A stretch of 64,000 nt of DNA from Gluconacetobacter aggeris (GCF_014174395.1 NZ_JABEQD010000004.1:124001-188000), one strand, 5' to 3'. Counted from the first letter of the stretch, positions 1-10,143 are shown. Program-made: numbers and translations. Notes: a model not told the origin generated them from the sequence alone.

Positions 1-596
1 AATATCAGCAAGTTACAGTCGATCTTGATGTCAATGTATCCGATGAGATCCAGCGCAAGATTCTCAAGGGAATGCTGGATGTCGGCTTCTATATCGGTGC
101 GACCAATTCCCCCATGCTGACAGAGACACATCTTTGCGATTTCGAGATGGCTCTGGTCTGTTCCGGCCATCTGGTTTCGGGTCAGGGTGGTCGGGTCGAT
201 TTGAAGACCATGCCATCCATGCCGATCATGACGTTCAGCCGCAATACGGTTCCTCATGCGATCTTGTGCAGCCTGCTGTCCCGTGAAGGAATCGTGCATC
301 ATCGCGTCTGTGCCATGAATTCGGTGCCGACCATCGTTGACATGATCTGTAAAGGGGGTGGCCTGGCGTTGCTTCCCGTCGAGGTCGTGCGTCGCCAACT
401 CGAGCAGGGCGTGCTCCGGATCATGGATATTGGATTGAGGCTGCCGGCGATGGAATGTATCGCCGGACGCCTGGCCAAACACGGTTCCAACGTCGTTGAG
501 GACATCGTGACGCTCGCTGGCGAGTTTATCGAACTGGCGGGAAGTGGAAGAGCGGTGGACCCGCTTCCGGGAAACGGAAAGTCGTCTTTGCTGTAA
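1..596 (+). CDS. LysR-family regulator, C-terminal effector domain (5' end outside window)
   Basis: The reading frame is open from base 3, so the N-terminal helix-turn-helix lies to the left of the window and only about 197 residues are visible. They look like a LysR substrate-binding domain: a GFYIGA strand, then a segment (MNSVPTIVDMICKGGGLALLP) typical of the hinge and second lobe where periplasmic-binding-protein-like effectors dock. The target genes and ligand cannot be told from this fragment. Family assignment is moderately sure; nothing supports a gene name. Confidence 0.7.
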   Translation, partial: YQQVTVDLDVNVSDEIQRKILKGMLDVGFYIGATNSPMLTETHLCDFEMALVCSGHLVSGQGGRVDLKTMPSMPIMTFSRNTVPHAILCSLLSREGIVHHRVCAMNSVPTIVDMICKGGGLALLPVEVVRRQLEQGVLRIMDIGLRLPAMECIAGRLAKHGSNVVEDIVTLAGEFIELAGSGRAVDPLPGNGKSSLL

Positions 597-729
597 GCTG
601 GCCGGCTTTCGGAGCCGATACCCGGTTGTCGGACTATTCCGACATCTCGCTGTCGACCTGGCCATCGGACAGCATGGCTGCCCCGCGTGCGATACCACGG
701 GTCCCTGTCGCCGATCTACTGCCGTATCG

Positions 730-744
730 TCTCATAATATGAGA
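730..744. promoter_or_regulatory. Palindrome upstream of fur
   Basis: TCTCATA and TATGAGA form perfect 7-base arms around one base, 122 bases before the fur start, followed by an AT-rich run that could hold a promoter. Auto-regulation of fur is a reasonable guess, but the site is not a textbook Fur box. Confidence 0.35.
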
Positions 745-865
745 ACGAATATTACTTGCAAATATAAGCCGGTCACATCCATCTCGATTTCCGACCGGCC
801 TGCAGGCTCGCGCCTCGCCAATCTGTTGGACGCGATTCGTGGGATCGGGTTATGCTGCCGTTGCA

Positions 866-1312
866 ATGAAAACAGACGATAGACTGGATTCCCCGATCGC
901 TGCGGTGTGCCGCGAGAAAGGGATGAAATTGACCGGACAACGGCGCACCATCGCGCACGTACTGTCCGAATCCGATGATCATCCGGATGTCGAGGAACTT
1001 TATCGTCGGGCTGTGGCGGTCGATCCGCGCATCTCCATCGCGACCGTCTACCGGACGGTCCGGCTGTTCGAAGAGAATGGCATCCTGCGACGGCGGGATT
1101 TTGGTGGGGGCCGGGCACGTTACGAGACGACCGACCACGGCGATCATTTCCATCTGATCGATGTTGATACCGGCACTGTCATGGAGTTCGACGACGAGGA
1201 TCTGAAGGCGCTTCTGGCTGGAATCGGGGCCCGGATGGGCTATGAAGTCGCGACGACCCGCCTGGAACTTTATGGACGCCGGCTCAAGAAAAAGAGTCGC
1301 CAGGCGATCTGA
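866..1312 (+). CDS. fur: Fur-family ferric uptake regulator
   Basis: A 148-residue Fur-family repressor. The N-terminal winged helix (about residues 10-85) includes the family signature ISIATVYRTVRLFEENG. The dimerisation and metal domain begins at YETTDHGDHFHLIDVDTG, whose clustered His/Asp residues are the expected metal ligands. There is no CxxC structural zinc motif, as in many alphaproteobacterial Fur/Mur proteins. A GTG at 839 would add nine residues, but the ATG at 866 fits the usual family start better. It probably represses iron (or manganese) uptake genes. Mur rather than Fur function cannot be excluded. Confidence 0.85.
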   Translation: MKTDDRLDSPIAAVCREKGMKLTGQRRTIAHVLSESDDHPDVEELYRRAVAVDPRISIATVYRTVRLFEENGILRRRDFGGGRARYETTDHGDHFHLIDVDTGTVMEFDDEDLKALLAGIGARMGYEVATTRLELYGRRLKKKSRQAI

Positions 1313-1765
1313 CGCCCCGCCGGTCTCACAACCTGGCACCCTGATTTTGTCAGCGCATGGTTGGAGGCATGGACCTGTCATTGTCCGGCTGGCCATGTCT
1401 GCGCGAATATGCGCAAGCATCTGGCTGCCGAGCGTGAACACGGCCGGGCGCGGAACCGGCACCGGCGGTATTTTCGTCGCACGAGCAGGAAACCTGCCTG
1501 GTCGGCTCTAACTGGATGCGATGAGGCAACTTTCGGCGCGTCAGTCCCGTTTCGGCCGGGTGGAGTTTGAGTCCATCGTGAACGCCATCGTCTTCAAGAT
1601 GGTGCGGCACGCGGCCGATGAGTCAGCGCGTTGTCGGTGTCGTCAGGCAGCGGGCGCGCCTGTATGTCGGCCGATCGATCGATTCGCTCCAGCGCCCGAA
1701 ACTGGCGGCCTGATCGAGCAGTGCCTCCCATGGTCCATGACCGCCTCACCGGCGGGGGGAGGGCA
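1313..1765. other. Intergenic stretch without a recognisable gene
   Basis: About 450 bases between fur and the next convergent gene. Short open frames occur on both strands, but none has recognisable protein features or a convincing ribosome binding site, and no strong repeat was seen. Confidence 0.5.
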
Positions 1766-2200
1766 TCAGATCGGCAGCGCGGCCTTGTCGGGCTCGACCC
1801 AGCGTGATCGTGCGTCGGGGCTGAATAAGGTTTCCTGATTCCAGTAGGTGAGCAGCCAGTCGCTTCTGCCGGAAGGTCCGGCCATCAGAGCGTCCAGGAC
1901 GCGCAAAAGCGGCGTATTGGGCGGGTAGGTTTCGAGGAAGGACTTCGCGGTACGCATCGAGGCGATTGTGATCGTTTCGTGGTAGCCGCTGGAGGACGTA
2001 TTGGCGGTTCCGGTTGCAGTGTTATAGGCGCGGATCAGGCTGCGCATGATGCCGGGTTCCGCGCATTCGGGCCGATGACGCAGCAACCAGAGGGCGACGG
2101 CGAAATGCGCCACATGCGTCCATTCGGCCTTGGGCAGGCTTCCACTCAGGAAACTCGCCACGAGGTCGTCGATCTCGGTATCGTCGGTATAGGTCGTCAT
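1766..2200 (-). CDS. Conserved hypothetical protein, 144 aa
   Basis: A soluble, probably cytoplasmic protein without a signal peptide or membrane segment. The segment EWTHVAHFAVALWLLRHRPE is typical of a small uncharacterised family in proteobacteria whose members carry a THxxHxxxAL-like helix. Function is unknown. The start is placed at MTTYTDD (2200). An in-frame ATG at 2275 would add 25 low-complexity residues and looks less likely. It stands alone, convergent with fur and downstream of the chemoreceptor gene on the same strand. Confidence 0.65.
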   Translation of the reverse strand: MTTYTDDTEIDDLVASFLSGSLPKAEWTHVAHFAVALWLLRHRPECAEPGIMRSLIRAYNTATGTANTSSSGYHETITIASMRTAKSFLETYPPNTPLLRVLDALMAGPSGRSDWLLTYWNQETLFSPDARSRWVEPDKAALPI

Positions 2201-2298
2201 GACTGCATGCTTTTGGAGGCTTATCTGGCTATGTGCGCCGGTGGTGCATCCTGCGGAGGCTTTCCGTTGTTCCAATGTCCGGCCATTCTCGCTATTCA

Positions 2299-2330
2299 GG
2301 CCCTGCCTTCAGGCTGTCCCAGGCAGGGCC
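2299..2330. terminator. Perfect 10-bp hairpin between chemoreceptor and hypothetical gene
   Basis: GGCCCTGCCT (2299-2308) and AGGCAGGGCC (2321-2330) are exact inverted repeats around a 12-base loop, about 100 bases past the chemoreceptor stop. No clear T-run follows, so terminator function is only likely. Confidence 0.4.
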
Positions 2331-2427
2331 GACCGGCAAATGAAACTCTTTTGAAAAAATCTCCGCTGGTTATCCGACGGCCCCCGGTTGCGTGAACGCG
2401 CTGCCGCCCTTGGCCGTCACGTCGTTC

Positions 2428-4635
2428 TTACGCCCTGTTTCTGGCCCTGTATTCGGCGAGATTTGCAGTGCTGGCCAGCCGAAAACGACTGACGAGTTGG
2501 GTCAGCTTGTCCGTCTCGCCTGCCAGGCGGCGGGACGCGGCGCGGGAATGTTCGGCAACGGCGGCATTGCGCTGCGTCACCTGATCCATGTTACCGACAG
2601 TGATGTTGATTTCGGTCAGGGTGGCGGACTGTTCCCGCGCCGCCGTCAGGATCTGATTCAGATTATCGCTGATTTGAGCAATGAAGCTGGAAATATCCTG
2701 GAGTGCCTTTCCGGTTTCGGTGACGCGCCGCGAACCGGTCCGGATGTCTGCCGTCGTGGTCCTGACCAGGGTGCCGATCTCTTTCGCCGCCTGGGCGCAG
2801 CGCAGCGACAGTGCCCGCACTTCGCTGGCGACGACGGCGAAACCCTTGCCCGCGTCCCCGGCCCGGGCCGCCTCGACGGCGGCGTTGAGGGCCAGGATAT
2901 TGGTCTGGAACGCGATGACGTCGATCGTCTCGACGATGGCGACGATCTGCCTGGAACTCTCCTCGATCCTCAGCATGGCCGTCTGCGTCTGCTGCATGAT
3001 GTCGGAAGAGCTGCTGGCAGACCCGCGCGCCTGCAGGCCGACCTTCTGTGCGTCGCTGATCTGCTGGACGGAGCTGCTGACGCTTTCGGTGATTTCGTTG
3101 ACCGCGGCGGCAGTTTCCTCCAGCGATGCCGCCTGCTGCTCCGTCCGCTCGGCCAGGGTTTCGGCCTCCGTCGCAAGTTGCGCGGTGCCCTTGCTGATGC
3201 TGCGGCCCGCGCCGGCGATTGCGGACAGGGCCTCGGCGAGTTGGGACACCGACTGGTTGAAATTCAGCCGCAGGGGTTCGAACTCGGGCGGCAGGGGATT
3301 ATCGATCTGGCAGGACAGGTCGCCCCTGGCCAGATTGTCCAGTCCTTCTCCCATGGTCCGGATGACGTTGTTGATGTTCCGGATCTTGGTTTCTTCTTCC
3401 TGCCTCGTCTTCTTCTGGAGTTGCTCGTGCTGGTCACGGGCTTCTGCCGCGCGGGTCTCGGCCTCCCTGCTTTTCTGGAGCGTCTTGCGAAAACCTTCCA
3501 GCCCCTGGGCGACCATGCCGATCTCGTCGCCCCGTTGCGTCCCGGACACCTGGTTGTCGTATTTGCCTCGGGTGAGGTCGGAAACCGTGTCGAGCAGGTT
3601 GCGGAACGGCGCCTTGATCAATTTTCCCGAGATGAAATAGACGGCGAGCACGGAAAGGATCATCAGCAGCACGCCTGAAATCATCAGGGCGATGACGTTG
3701 TTCTTCACCGGTGCGTCCAGCGCGGCGCGGGGGATGTCGACGACGAGGGTCCAGACATTGCTGAAGCCCGGGATCTGGAAGGGGACCAGGACCCGTTCCT
3801 GCTCCCCATCATGGAAACCACGGATAATCCGCACCTTGCGGCTGGAAATCGCCTGCGACAGCTCGGCCTTTCCGTCGTCCTTGTAGGGCTGGAGCAGTCG
3901 CTTCTTGTCGGGATGCGAGATCCAGACCATGTCTTCGGACAGGAGCGAAATACTGTTGCTGCCGAAGACGTCGGAATTGCCGAGAAGGGTGACGATCCAG
4001 TCAAGCGGGGTATCGATCCCGGTAACGCCGATCTTCTTGCCGTCGAAGGTGACCGGATAGGAAAACGAGACCATCTCCACCCCGCTGCCCTCGTCGATAT
4101 AGGGCTCGGTCAGGATGCCGGTTCCACGCTCCATCGGCAGTGTGAACCAGGTCTGGCTGTAATGTTCGTCGACGGCATTGAAATCGATCGAACCGTCCGG
4201 CTTGCGCACGTAATAAGGATTGAGGATGCCGTGGCTGTTGGTCCCCGGGGCATTGAATGCCTTCTGGCCGTCGAACCCTCCGGGTATTTCCTCCATCCAG
4301 ACGGCATAGAGGTTGGGGGACCGGATCTCGGCTTCGCGGAGCAGGCTGACGATTTCGGCCCGGCTGGCCGTTCCGGCCTTGTGGATTGCTTCTGCGGCCA
4401 CCGAGTTGGCGCGTGCGATGTCGTTCTGGTCCAGCAATCGCCGTGTGATCTGGTCGACCAGGATCTGGCTGCGGGATGTCGCTTCGGAAAAAACGCTCTT
4501 CTCGACTTGGGACTTCATCATCCATGCCGATATCGTCACCGCCATTGCCTGTATGCTGATGAAGGCCAGCCCGCATATCAGAACAATTCGGGCGGACAGG
4601 CTGTTCCATAAGCGGCGTTCTGAATGACCTGACAT
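2428..4635 (-). CDS. Methyl-accepting chemotaxis protein with periplasmic dCache sensor
   Basis: A 735-residue chemoreceptor. An N-terminal membrane helix (about residues 15-38) is followed by a large periplasmic dCache-type ligand domain, recognisable by segments such as NPYYVRKPDGSIDFN and GVTGIDTPLDWI. Then come a second membrane helix near residue 320-345, a HAMP linker and a cytoplasmic signalling domain. The hairpin tip IAFQTNILALNAAVEAARAG is the conserved CheA/CheW contact region. It transmits binding of a small molecule to the flagellar switch. No che genes lie nearby, so it is a stand-alone receptor. The start at 4635 (MSGHSERR) is preferred because AAGGA lies upstream; in-frame ATGs at 4665 and 4689 are alternatives. 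The ligand is unknown. Confidence 0.9.
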   Translation of the reverse strand: MSGHSERRLWNSLSARIVLICGLAFISIQAMAVTISAWMMKSQVEKSVFSEATSRSQILVDQITRRLLDQNDIARANSVAAEAIHKAGTASRAEIVSLLREAEIRSPNLYAVWMEEIPGGFDGQKAFNAPGTNSHGILNPYYVRKPDGSIDFNAVDEHYSQTWFTLPMERGTGILTEPYIDEGSGVEMVSFSYPVTFDGKKIGVTGIDTPLDWIVTLLGNSDVFGSNSISLLSEDMVWISHPDKKRLLQPYKDDGKAELSQAISSRKVRIIRGFHDGEQERVLVPFQIPGFSNVWTLVVDIPRAALDAPVKNNVIALMISGVLLMILSVLAVYFISGKLIKAPFRNLLDTVSDLTRGKYDNQVSGTQRGDEIGMVAQGLEGFRKTLQKSREAETRAAEARDQHEQLQKKTRQEEETKIRNINNVIRTMGEGLDNLARGDLSCQIDNPLPPEFEPLRLNFNQSVSQLAEALSAIAGAGRSISKGTAQLATEAETLAERTEQQAASLEETAAAVNEITESVSSSVQQISDAQKVGLQARGSASSSSDIMQQTQTAMLRIEESSRQIVAIVETIDVIAFQTNILALNAAVEAARAGDAGKGFAVVASEVRALSLRCAQAAKEIGTLVRTTTADIRTGSRRVTETGKALQDISSFIAQISDNLNQILTAAREQSATLTEINITVGNMDQVTQRNAAVAEHSRAASRRLAGETDKLTQLVSRFRLASTANLAEYRARNRA

Positions 4636-5000
4636 GAAAGGGACTATCCTTAATTTGACTCTCATAATCTTCGATGGGAGAGAAATCACATTTCCTTCAT
4701 CGGCATGGCGGCTGCGGGCATAAGGATGGCGCGGAAAGCTATCGGCTGCTTACCATGGACATTGTCGCGTCAGTCATGCCGAAAGATCAGGGCATATTCG
4801 GCGACGCCAGACAGATCGAAGCGCTGGCGGGATGTCTCCGGCCCTTAGGGGGAGGTCGGAAACCACCTGCCGCACCGGGCCATATCGTTTGCGATATGAG
4901 GGTATGTCATGGAGTGGTTTCGACATGACGATCCTGAGTGTTAACGGTTCCCTAACGTAACATATCGTTCGTTCATGTAAATGAAGTAATATGCATCGCG
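4636..5000. other. Intergenic region with small palindrome
   Basis: About 365 bases holding the chemoreceptor promoter (transcribed leftward) and the end of the guanine deaminase gene. CATATCG (4881-4887) and CGATATG (4892-4898) form a perfect 7-base inverted repeat with a TTTG loop. The part from 4930 to 4990 is AT-richer. No gene is supported. Confidence 0.4.
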
Positions 5001-6356
5001 CTATCGAGCCCCCGCCGCCTCCGGGGCGTCCCGGTCGTGGACCAGTTGGCCGGCCACATAGGTTGCGCGGACGCTGCGGTCGTCTCCCAGCATCATCAAT
5101 ACGAACAGCAGGTCTTCGATCGTTTCGCACTGTTCTGCGCGCTGGGCCATCAGCGGCGTGGCATGTGGGTCGAGCACGCACAGATCGGCTTCCATGCCGG
5201 GGGCGATGGTGCCGATGCGGTCGTCCAGATACAGTGCATGGGCGCCCCCGGCCGTGGCCAGCCAGAAGGCCTGGGCCGGATGCAGGCGCCGTCCGGTGGA
5301 TTGCGCGACCTTGTAGGCTTCGTTGAGCGTCTGCAATTGCGACAGGCTGGTGCCGGCGCCGACATCGGTGCCCAGGCCCACCCGCACCGGCCGGCGCGGG
5401 TCGAGCGCGTCGAAGAGGCGGAAGGCGCCGCTGCCCAGGAACAGGTTGGATGTCGGGCAATGCGCCAGCGCGCATCCGGCCGCATGGCAGGTATGGAATG
5501 TGTCTTCATCGACATGTACGCCATGGCCCAGCACGCTGCGCGGCCTCACCAGCCCGGCATGGGCATAGACATCCAGATAGGAGGCGCGCCGGGGAAAGAG
5601 GTGGCTGATCCATTCCACCTCGGCCAGGTTTTCCGACAGATGCGTCTGCATGAACAGGCCCTCGCGCTGGCGCAGCAGGCTGCCTGCGAGGTCGAGCTGC
5701 TCTTCGGTGCTGGTGGCGGCGAAGCGCGGGGTGACGGCATAGAGCTGCCGCCCATGCTGGTGCCAGCGCTCGATCAGGGCCAGGGAAGCGTCATAGCCGC
5801 CTTGGGGCGTGTCGCGCAGGTTGGCGGGTGCGTTGCGGTCCATCAGTACCTTCCCCGCGATCATGCGGGTGTTCAGCCGGGCCGATTCCGTGAAGAACGC
5901 ATCGACCGACTGGGGATGGACGGTGCAGTACACCGCCGCGCTGGTGGTGCCGGCACGCAGCAGTTCCCGCAGGAAACGCCGCGCCACGCCGGCTGCGTAA
6001 TCGGCGTCGGCGAAGCGGGCCTCGGTGGGAAACGTATAGCGCTCCAGCCATTCCAGAAGCTGTTCGCCATAGGCCGCGATCATGGGCAGTTGCGGATAAT
6101 GGACATGGGTATCGACGAACCCGGCCGAAATGATGCCGTCGTGCCAGGTCGTGACCGGTGTATCGGGTGGCAGCGTGTCGTGCAGCGCGTCGAAGGCGCC
6201 GAATCGCGTGATGTGTCCATCCTCGATCAGGATCAGGGCATCGGCCTCATGCACCAGCGCCCGGGCCGGATCGTCCAGGAAAGGATTGGCGCCGAAGGTG
6301 ATGGCGCGCCCCCGGAGGGCATGGCGGGCGGGGGCAGGGGGGAGGGACGGGATCAT
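5001..6356 (-). CDS. guaD: Guanine deaminase (first paralogue)
   Basis: A 451-residue amidohydrolase that converts guanine to xanthine and ammonia in purine catabolism. Visible metal-site motifs are the first HxH in GFVDTHVHYPQLP, the TFPTEARF segment typical of guanine deaminases, a metal His in QTHLSENLAEVEW, another in LGHGVHV, and the late Asp in GLGTDVGAGTS. The start at 6356 (MIPSLPP) gives the normal family length; the open frame continues to 6488, but that overlaps the upstream control region. It is transcribed leftward behind the FUSC exporter gene, with about 70 bases between, so the two may be co-transcribed. A second paralogue lies at 8758-10143. Confidence 0.9.
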   Translation of the reverse strand: MIPSLPPAPARHALRGRAITFGANPFLDDPARALVHEADALILIEDGHITRFGAFDALHDTLPPDTPVTTWHDGIISAGFVDTHVHYPQLPMIAAYGEQLLEWLERYTFPTEARFADADYAAGVARRFLRELLRAGTTSAAVYCTVHPQSVDAFFTESARLNTRMIAGKVLMDRNAPANLRDTPQGGYDASLALIERWHQHGRQLYAVTPRFAATSTEEQLDLAGSLLRQREGLFMQTHLSENLAEVEWISHLFPRRASYLDVYAHAGLVRPRSVLGHGVHVDEDTFHTCHAAGCALAHCPTSNLFLGSGAFRLFDALDPRRPVRVGLGTDVGAGTSLSQLQTLNEAYKVAQSTGRRLHPAQAFWLATAGGAHALYLDDRIGTIAPGMEADLCVLDPHATPLMAQRAEQCETIEDLLFVLMMLGDDRSVRATYVAGQLVHDRDAPEAAGAR

Positions 6357-6429
6357 GATCGGGTACTCGGTCTGGCACGATCCGGCCAGTGTTGCCTGTT
6401 TTGCCACGATGGTGAAGGCGCGGCGCATG

Positions 6430-8622
6430 TCAGGCTGGCGGCTGGGGACGATAGGACCGGGAGGTGTCGAGAAACACGGCATTGGCATCCAGTTCGTTCG
6501 AAATGACCAGCAGGTAGGCGATGGCGCGGGTCAGTTCGATGCGGGCGCCGATATTGGGCTCGCGCGCCTCGATGGCGCGCAGGCTGGCGACGGCGGTGCG
6601 CGCCGCGCGCGCGGTGCGGCCGTGCTTGCCGGTCAGTTGCGCCATCCGCCGCAGGACCAGAAGCAGGGGGCGGCGCGCCTGGAGCGGCAACTGGTCGCGG
6701 GCCAGGACGGTGCGCACGCGGATGATGTTCAGCCCGATCGTCATGACCGACAGCGTGCCTTGCAGATAGGCTTCGATGGTGGGTGTGGGGGTAGGGCCGG
6801 CATGGCGGATCAGGCGGGCGAAACGGTCGGTGTTCAGCCCGATCCAGTCGCGGGTCTGCGGTATGGGCAGCGCCGAAGCCAGATGATGCAGGTCGTGCAG
6901 ATTGCGCTCGCGCATGCGCAGGCGCTCCGCCTTGCTGCTGAAGGGCAGGACGATGCGGAAGATCAGGACCGAGAAGCCGATGCTGGCCAGCAGCGAAAGT
7001 GAGGAATTGAAATAGGCGATCTCGTTTAGTCTTCCCTGGTTCGATGGCCCGATCAGGTTGGACAGGAAGAGCGTATAGGATGCGGCGGCCCCTGCCGTGG
7101 CGGGGTTGCGGGTCGCCAGGCCGCCGGCAATCATCGGGAGTGCCAGGCAGGCGGCCAGGATTTCGAAATCCGCCGGGCGCGGCAGGATCAGGACGACCAG
7201 GACGAACGAGACCCCGACCGCCCATACCGCGCCGAGCAGGAAGTTCATGGTGGCCAGGACCGGGTTTTCGCGCGTCGCGAACAGGCCGCAGGTCAGGCCG
7301 ACCATGATGATGAAGGCCAGTCCGCTTGGCCAGGCGGTCACTTCCCAGATCAGGCCGGCGGACGTGATCGCGACGGCGGCGCGGATGCCGTTATGGGCGG
7401 CTTCCTCGAGGTCGCGATGCGATTTCAGGCGGAAATGGAAGCGGTCGCCGCGAATGACGCGGTGACTGGCATCGAATTCCTCCAGTGCCTGCTGGAGTTC
7501 CGCCAGCAATTCCTCCAGCGCGCTGTGCAGGATGCGCCCATCCAGCAGTGCCTGGATCTCGGGGCTGTCGGGCGGGTGCCGGCCGTTGCTTTCCTCGGTC
7601 AGCGCATTGACGATCTGCTGGCGGCAGACGCCGCGCAGCGCGCGCAGGTCGGCCAGCACCGCCGGCAGGTCCTCGTCCTGTTTCAGGCGGGGCGGCAGGC
7701 CCTGAAGAAAGGTGCGCACCAGCAGCGAGGTTTCGGTAAAGCCCGGGTGTGCCGTGCCCAGCGCGCGCAGGCGCGCGGTCATGCCCAGGCCGCGCGACAG
7801 CAGCACCGATACCGTGGCCAGGGCGGCGCGGGCATGGTCGCCCTCGTGCCCGTGGGGGCCCATCTCGATCTCGCTGAACTCGATCTGGTCGTTGATGGTC
7901 AGGATGGTGCCGAACAGCGCGCGCGAGCGGACGAAAGCCTCCTCATTGCCGGCCAGCAGGTCGGCGATGGCGTGCGAGGTGCTGGTCAGGGCCGTCAGCA
8001 GTTTCTCGCGGATATTGCGGCGCGCGGTGTCGGCCAGGTTGTGGGACAGCAGGCCGGCGATCAGGCTTTCGCACGCAATGCCCAGCACGATGTAGGTCGA
8101 GCGCGACATGGCGATCATGAACACGTCGTTCGGGCTGCGCACCGCATCCAGCGCGATGATGGCGCAGGTATAGCCCGACAGCACCAGCGCGTAGGAGCGG
8201 AAGTTGCGCACCAGGGTCGCCACGCCGCAGCACAGGCCGATCCAGATGCCGATGGCGGGAAAGAACAGCCATGGTGCCTGCGGAAACGCCGCGACCAGGG
8301 CGACGGCGGATATGGCGCCGATGGCGGTGCCAACCAGGCGCCATCGCGCCTTCGACAGGCTTTCGCCGCGCGATCCCTGCGCCACGATCCACACGGTCAT
8401 CGGCGCCCATTGGGGATCGTCCAGTTCCATCCACATCGCCAGGATCAGCGACAGGATGGCGGCGGCGGTGGTGCGCAGCGCAAAGCCGACCGCGTCGGCC
8501 TTGGGGGCATACAGCCAGCGCAGATGGCTCAGCCGTCCGGCGCCCGGCGGGCGCAGGGAACGGGGGCGCCATGACAGAAGGCGTTCCAGCACGGTGAGGG
8601 CAAAGTCAGGGAAGGCGGGCAC
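6430..8622 (-). CDS. FUSC-family inner-membrane exporter (AaeB/fusaric-acid-resistance type)
   Basis: A 730-residue membrane protein with the two-block architecture of the FUSC family. One set of membrane helices runs through residues 40-180 (including AATILSLILAMWMELDDPQWAP-like segments). A long soluble, partly helical middle follows, then a second membrane block (AVAITSAGLIWEVTAWPSG onward) and a cytoplasmic tail. The family exports aromatic acids or hydrophobic weak acids by proton antiport, usually with a membrane-fusion partner; none is encoded here. Its place between two guanine deaminase genes suggests export of a purine breakdown product such as xanthine or urate, but that is inference. 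Confidence 0.8.
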   Translation of the reverse strand: MPAFPDFALTVLERLLSWRPRSLRPPGAGRLSHLRWLYAPKADAVGFALRTTAAAILSLILAMWMELDDPQWAPMTVWIVAQGSRGESLSKARWRLVGTAIGAISAVALVAAFPQAPWLFFPAIGIWIGLCCGVATLVRNFRSYALVLSGYTCAIIALDAVRSPNDVFMIAMSRSTYIVLGIACESLIAGLLSHNLADTARRNIREKLLTALTSTSHAIADLLAGNEEAFVRSRALFGTILTINDQIEFSEIEMGPHGHEGDHARAALATVSVLLSRGLGMTARLRALGTAHPGFTETSLLVRTFLQGLPPRLKQDEDLPAVLADLRALRGVCRQQIVNALTEESNGRHPPDSPEIQALLDGRILHSALEELLAELQQALEEFDASHRVIRGDRFHFRLKSHRDLEEAAHNGIRAAVAITSAGLIWEVTAWPSGLAFIIMVGLTCGLFATRENPVLATMNFLLGAVWAVGVSFVLVVLILPRPADFEILAACLALPMIAGGLATRNPATAGAAASYTLFLSNLIGPSNQGRLNEIAYFNSSLSLLASIGFSVLIFRIVLPFSSKAERLRMRERNLHDLHHLASALPIPQTRDWIGLNTDRFARLIRHAGPTPTPTIEAYLQGTLSVMTIGLNIIRVRTVLARDQLPLQARRPLLLVLRRMAQLTGKHGRTARAARTAVASLRAIEAREPNIGARIELTRAIAYLLVISNELDANAVFLDTSRSYRPQPPA

Positions 8623-8757
8623 GGGGTGTGGCGTTTCCGGCGGCAGGGGCTGTTACGCGACAGACTAGGTCAGGCATCTCCAGGACGATAGCCAGGCCGT
8701 GTATATCAATCATAGACATCGGAAGTCGCATGGCGGGGGCGCCGCACGGAGGGAAGG

Positions 8758-10143
8758 ATGACCGACCGATATTCCGCAGCGCATTCATGGGCGGACCTGC
8801 GGAACCGCGTGGTGGCCGGGGACTGGTTCCATGCCCCGTCGCCCGGCCGGCTGGAGCGGATGGACGGCGGGCTGGTCGAAATCGGCGCCGACGGGCGGAT
8901 CGTCGCCGTCTGCCATGCAGGCAGCGAAGGGCACCGCGCGATGGCGCGCGCGGCGGCGCGGGCAGGCCGGCTGGTGACGCTGGATGGACTGCTGATCCCG
9001 GGGCTGGTCGATCTGCATGTCCATGCGCCGCAATATCCGCAACTGGGCAAGGGGCTGGACCTGCCGCTGGAAGTCTGGCTGCAACGCTATACGTTCCCGC
9101 TGGAGGCACGCTATGCCGACCGCCTGTTCGCCCGGCATGTCTATCGGCGCCTGGTGTCCGACCTGCTGGCGGGCGGCACCACCACGGCGCTGTATTTCGC
9201 CAGCCGGCATGTCGAGGCCACCTGCGAACTGGCCGATGCCTGCATCGCGGCCCGGCAGCGGGCGCTGGTGGGGCGGGTGATCATGGACAATCCCGGCCAG
9301 TGTCCGGACTTCTATCGTGACGCTTCGGTGGCCGAAGGGCTGGCGGCCACCCGGGCGGTCGCGGCGCATATCGAATCCCATCCGGCCAATGACGGATGGG
9401 TGCGGCCGGTGGTGACTCCGCGCTTCCTGCCCTCCTGCACCGACGACATGCTGCGCGCGCTCGGGGATCTGGCCGGGGAATGCGGCTGCCATGTCCAGAC
9501 CCATTGCGCGGAAAGCGACTGGGCGCGCGACTACGGCCAGGCCCGTTTCGGGCACAGCGATATCGAGACACTGGACCGTTTCGGTCTCCTGACCCGCCAT
9601 ACCGTGCTGGCCCATGGCAATTTCATCACCGGGGCGGACATGGACCTGATGGCCCGACGGGGTGCCGCGGTGGCGCATTGTCCGCTGTCGAACGCCTGGT
9701 TCGCCAATGCGGTCTTTCCGCTGCGCGCCGCACTGGAAAAAGGTGTGCGGGTCGGGCTGGGGACCGACATTGCGGGTGGCCCGTCGGCATCGATGATGGG
9801 GGCGATGCGCATGACGGTCGCCGCCTCGCGCATGCTGCGGGACGGCGTCGATCCCGACCGGCCGGCGGCGGAACGCGGCCGGCCGGGCAGCGATGTGGAC
9901 ATGATCACGGCTTTTCATCTGGCCACGGCCGGGGGCGGCGACGCGCTGGATCTGCCGGTGGGGCGGTTTGCCCCCGGCCAGCATTTCGACGTGCTGCGCA
10001 TCGACCCCGATGCGCCCCTGGGCACCATGCGGCTATGGGGCGACGAGAGCGACGAGGATCTGCTGGCGACCGCGCTCTATACTGCGTCGCGGGCCAATAT
10101 GACCCATGTATGGACCGGCGGGCTGCAAACAGGGCAGGCCTAG
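8758..10143 (+). CDS. Guanine deaminase-like amidohydrolase (second paralogue)
   Basis: A 461-residue amidohydrolase with the same active-site order as guanine deaminase: HxH in GLVDLHVHAPQYPQ, the TFPLEARY segment, His in QTHCAESDWARDY, His in LAHGNFI and Asp in GLGTDIAGGPS. It is clearly diverged from the copy at 5001-6356, so it is not a recent duplicate and may prefer a related purine or pterin. It is divergent from the FUSC exporter, sharing a 135-base promoter region. Its TAG stop shares the tetranucleotide CTAG with the stop of the convergent ribokinase gene. Confidence 0.85.
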   Translation: MTDRYSAAHSWADLRNRVVAGDWFHAPSPGRLERMDGGLVEIGADGRIVAVCHAGSEGHRAMARAAARAGRLVTLDGLLIPGLVDLHVHAPQYPQLGKGLDLPLEVWLQRYTFPLEARYADRLFARHVYRRLVSDLLAGGTTTALYFASRHVEATCELADACIAARQRALVGRVIMDNPGQCPDFYRDASVAEGLAATRAVAAHIESHPANDGWVRPVVTPRFLPSCTDDMLRALGDLAGECGCHVQTHCAESDWARDYGQARFGHSDIETLDRFGLLTRHTVLAHGNFITGADMDLMARRGAAVAHCPLSNAWFANAVFPLRAALEKGVRVGLGTDIAGGPSASMMGAMRMTVAASRMLRDGVDPDRPAAERGRPGSDVDMITAFHLATAGGGDALDLPVGRFAPGQHFDVLRIDPDAPLGTMRLWGDESDEDLLATALYTASRANMTHVWTGGLQTGQA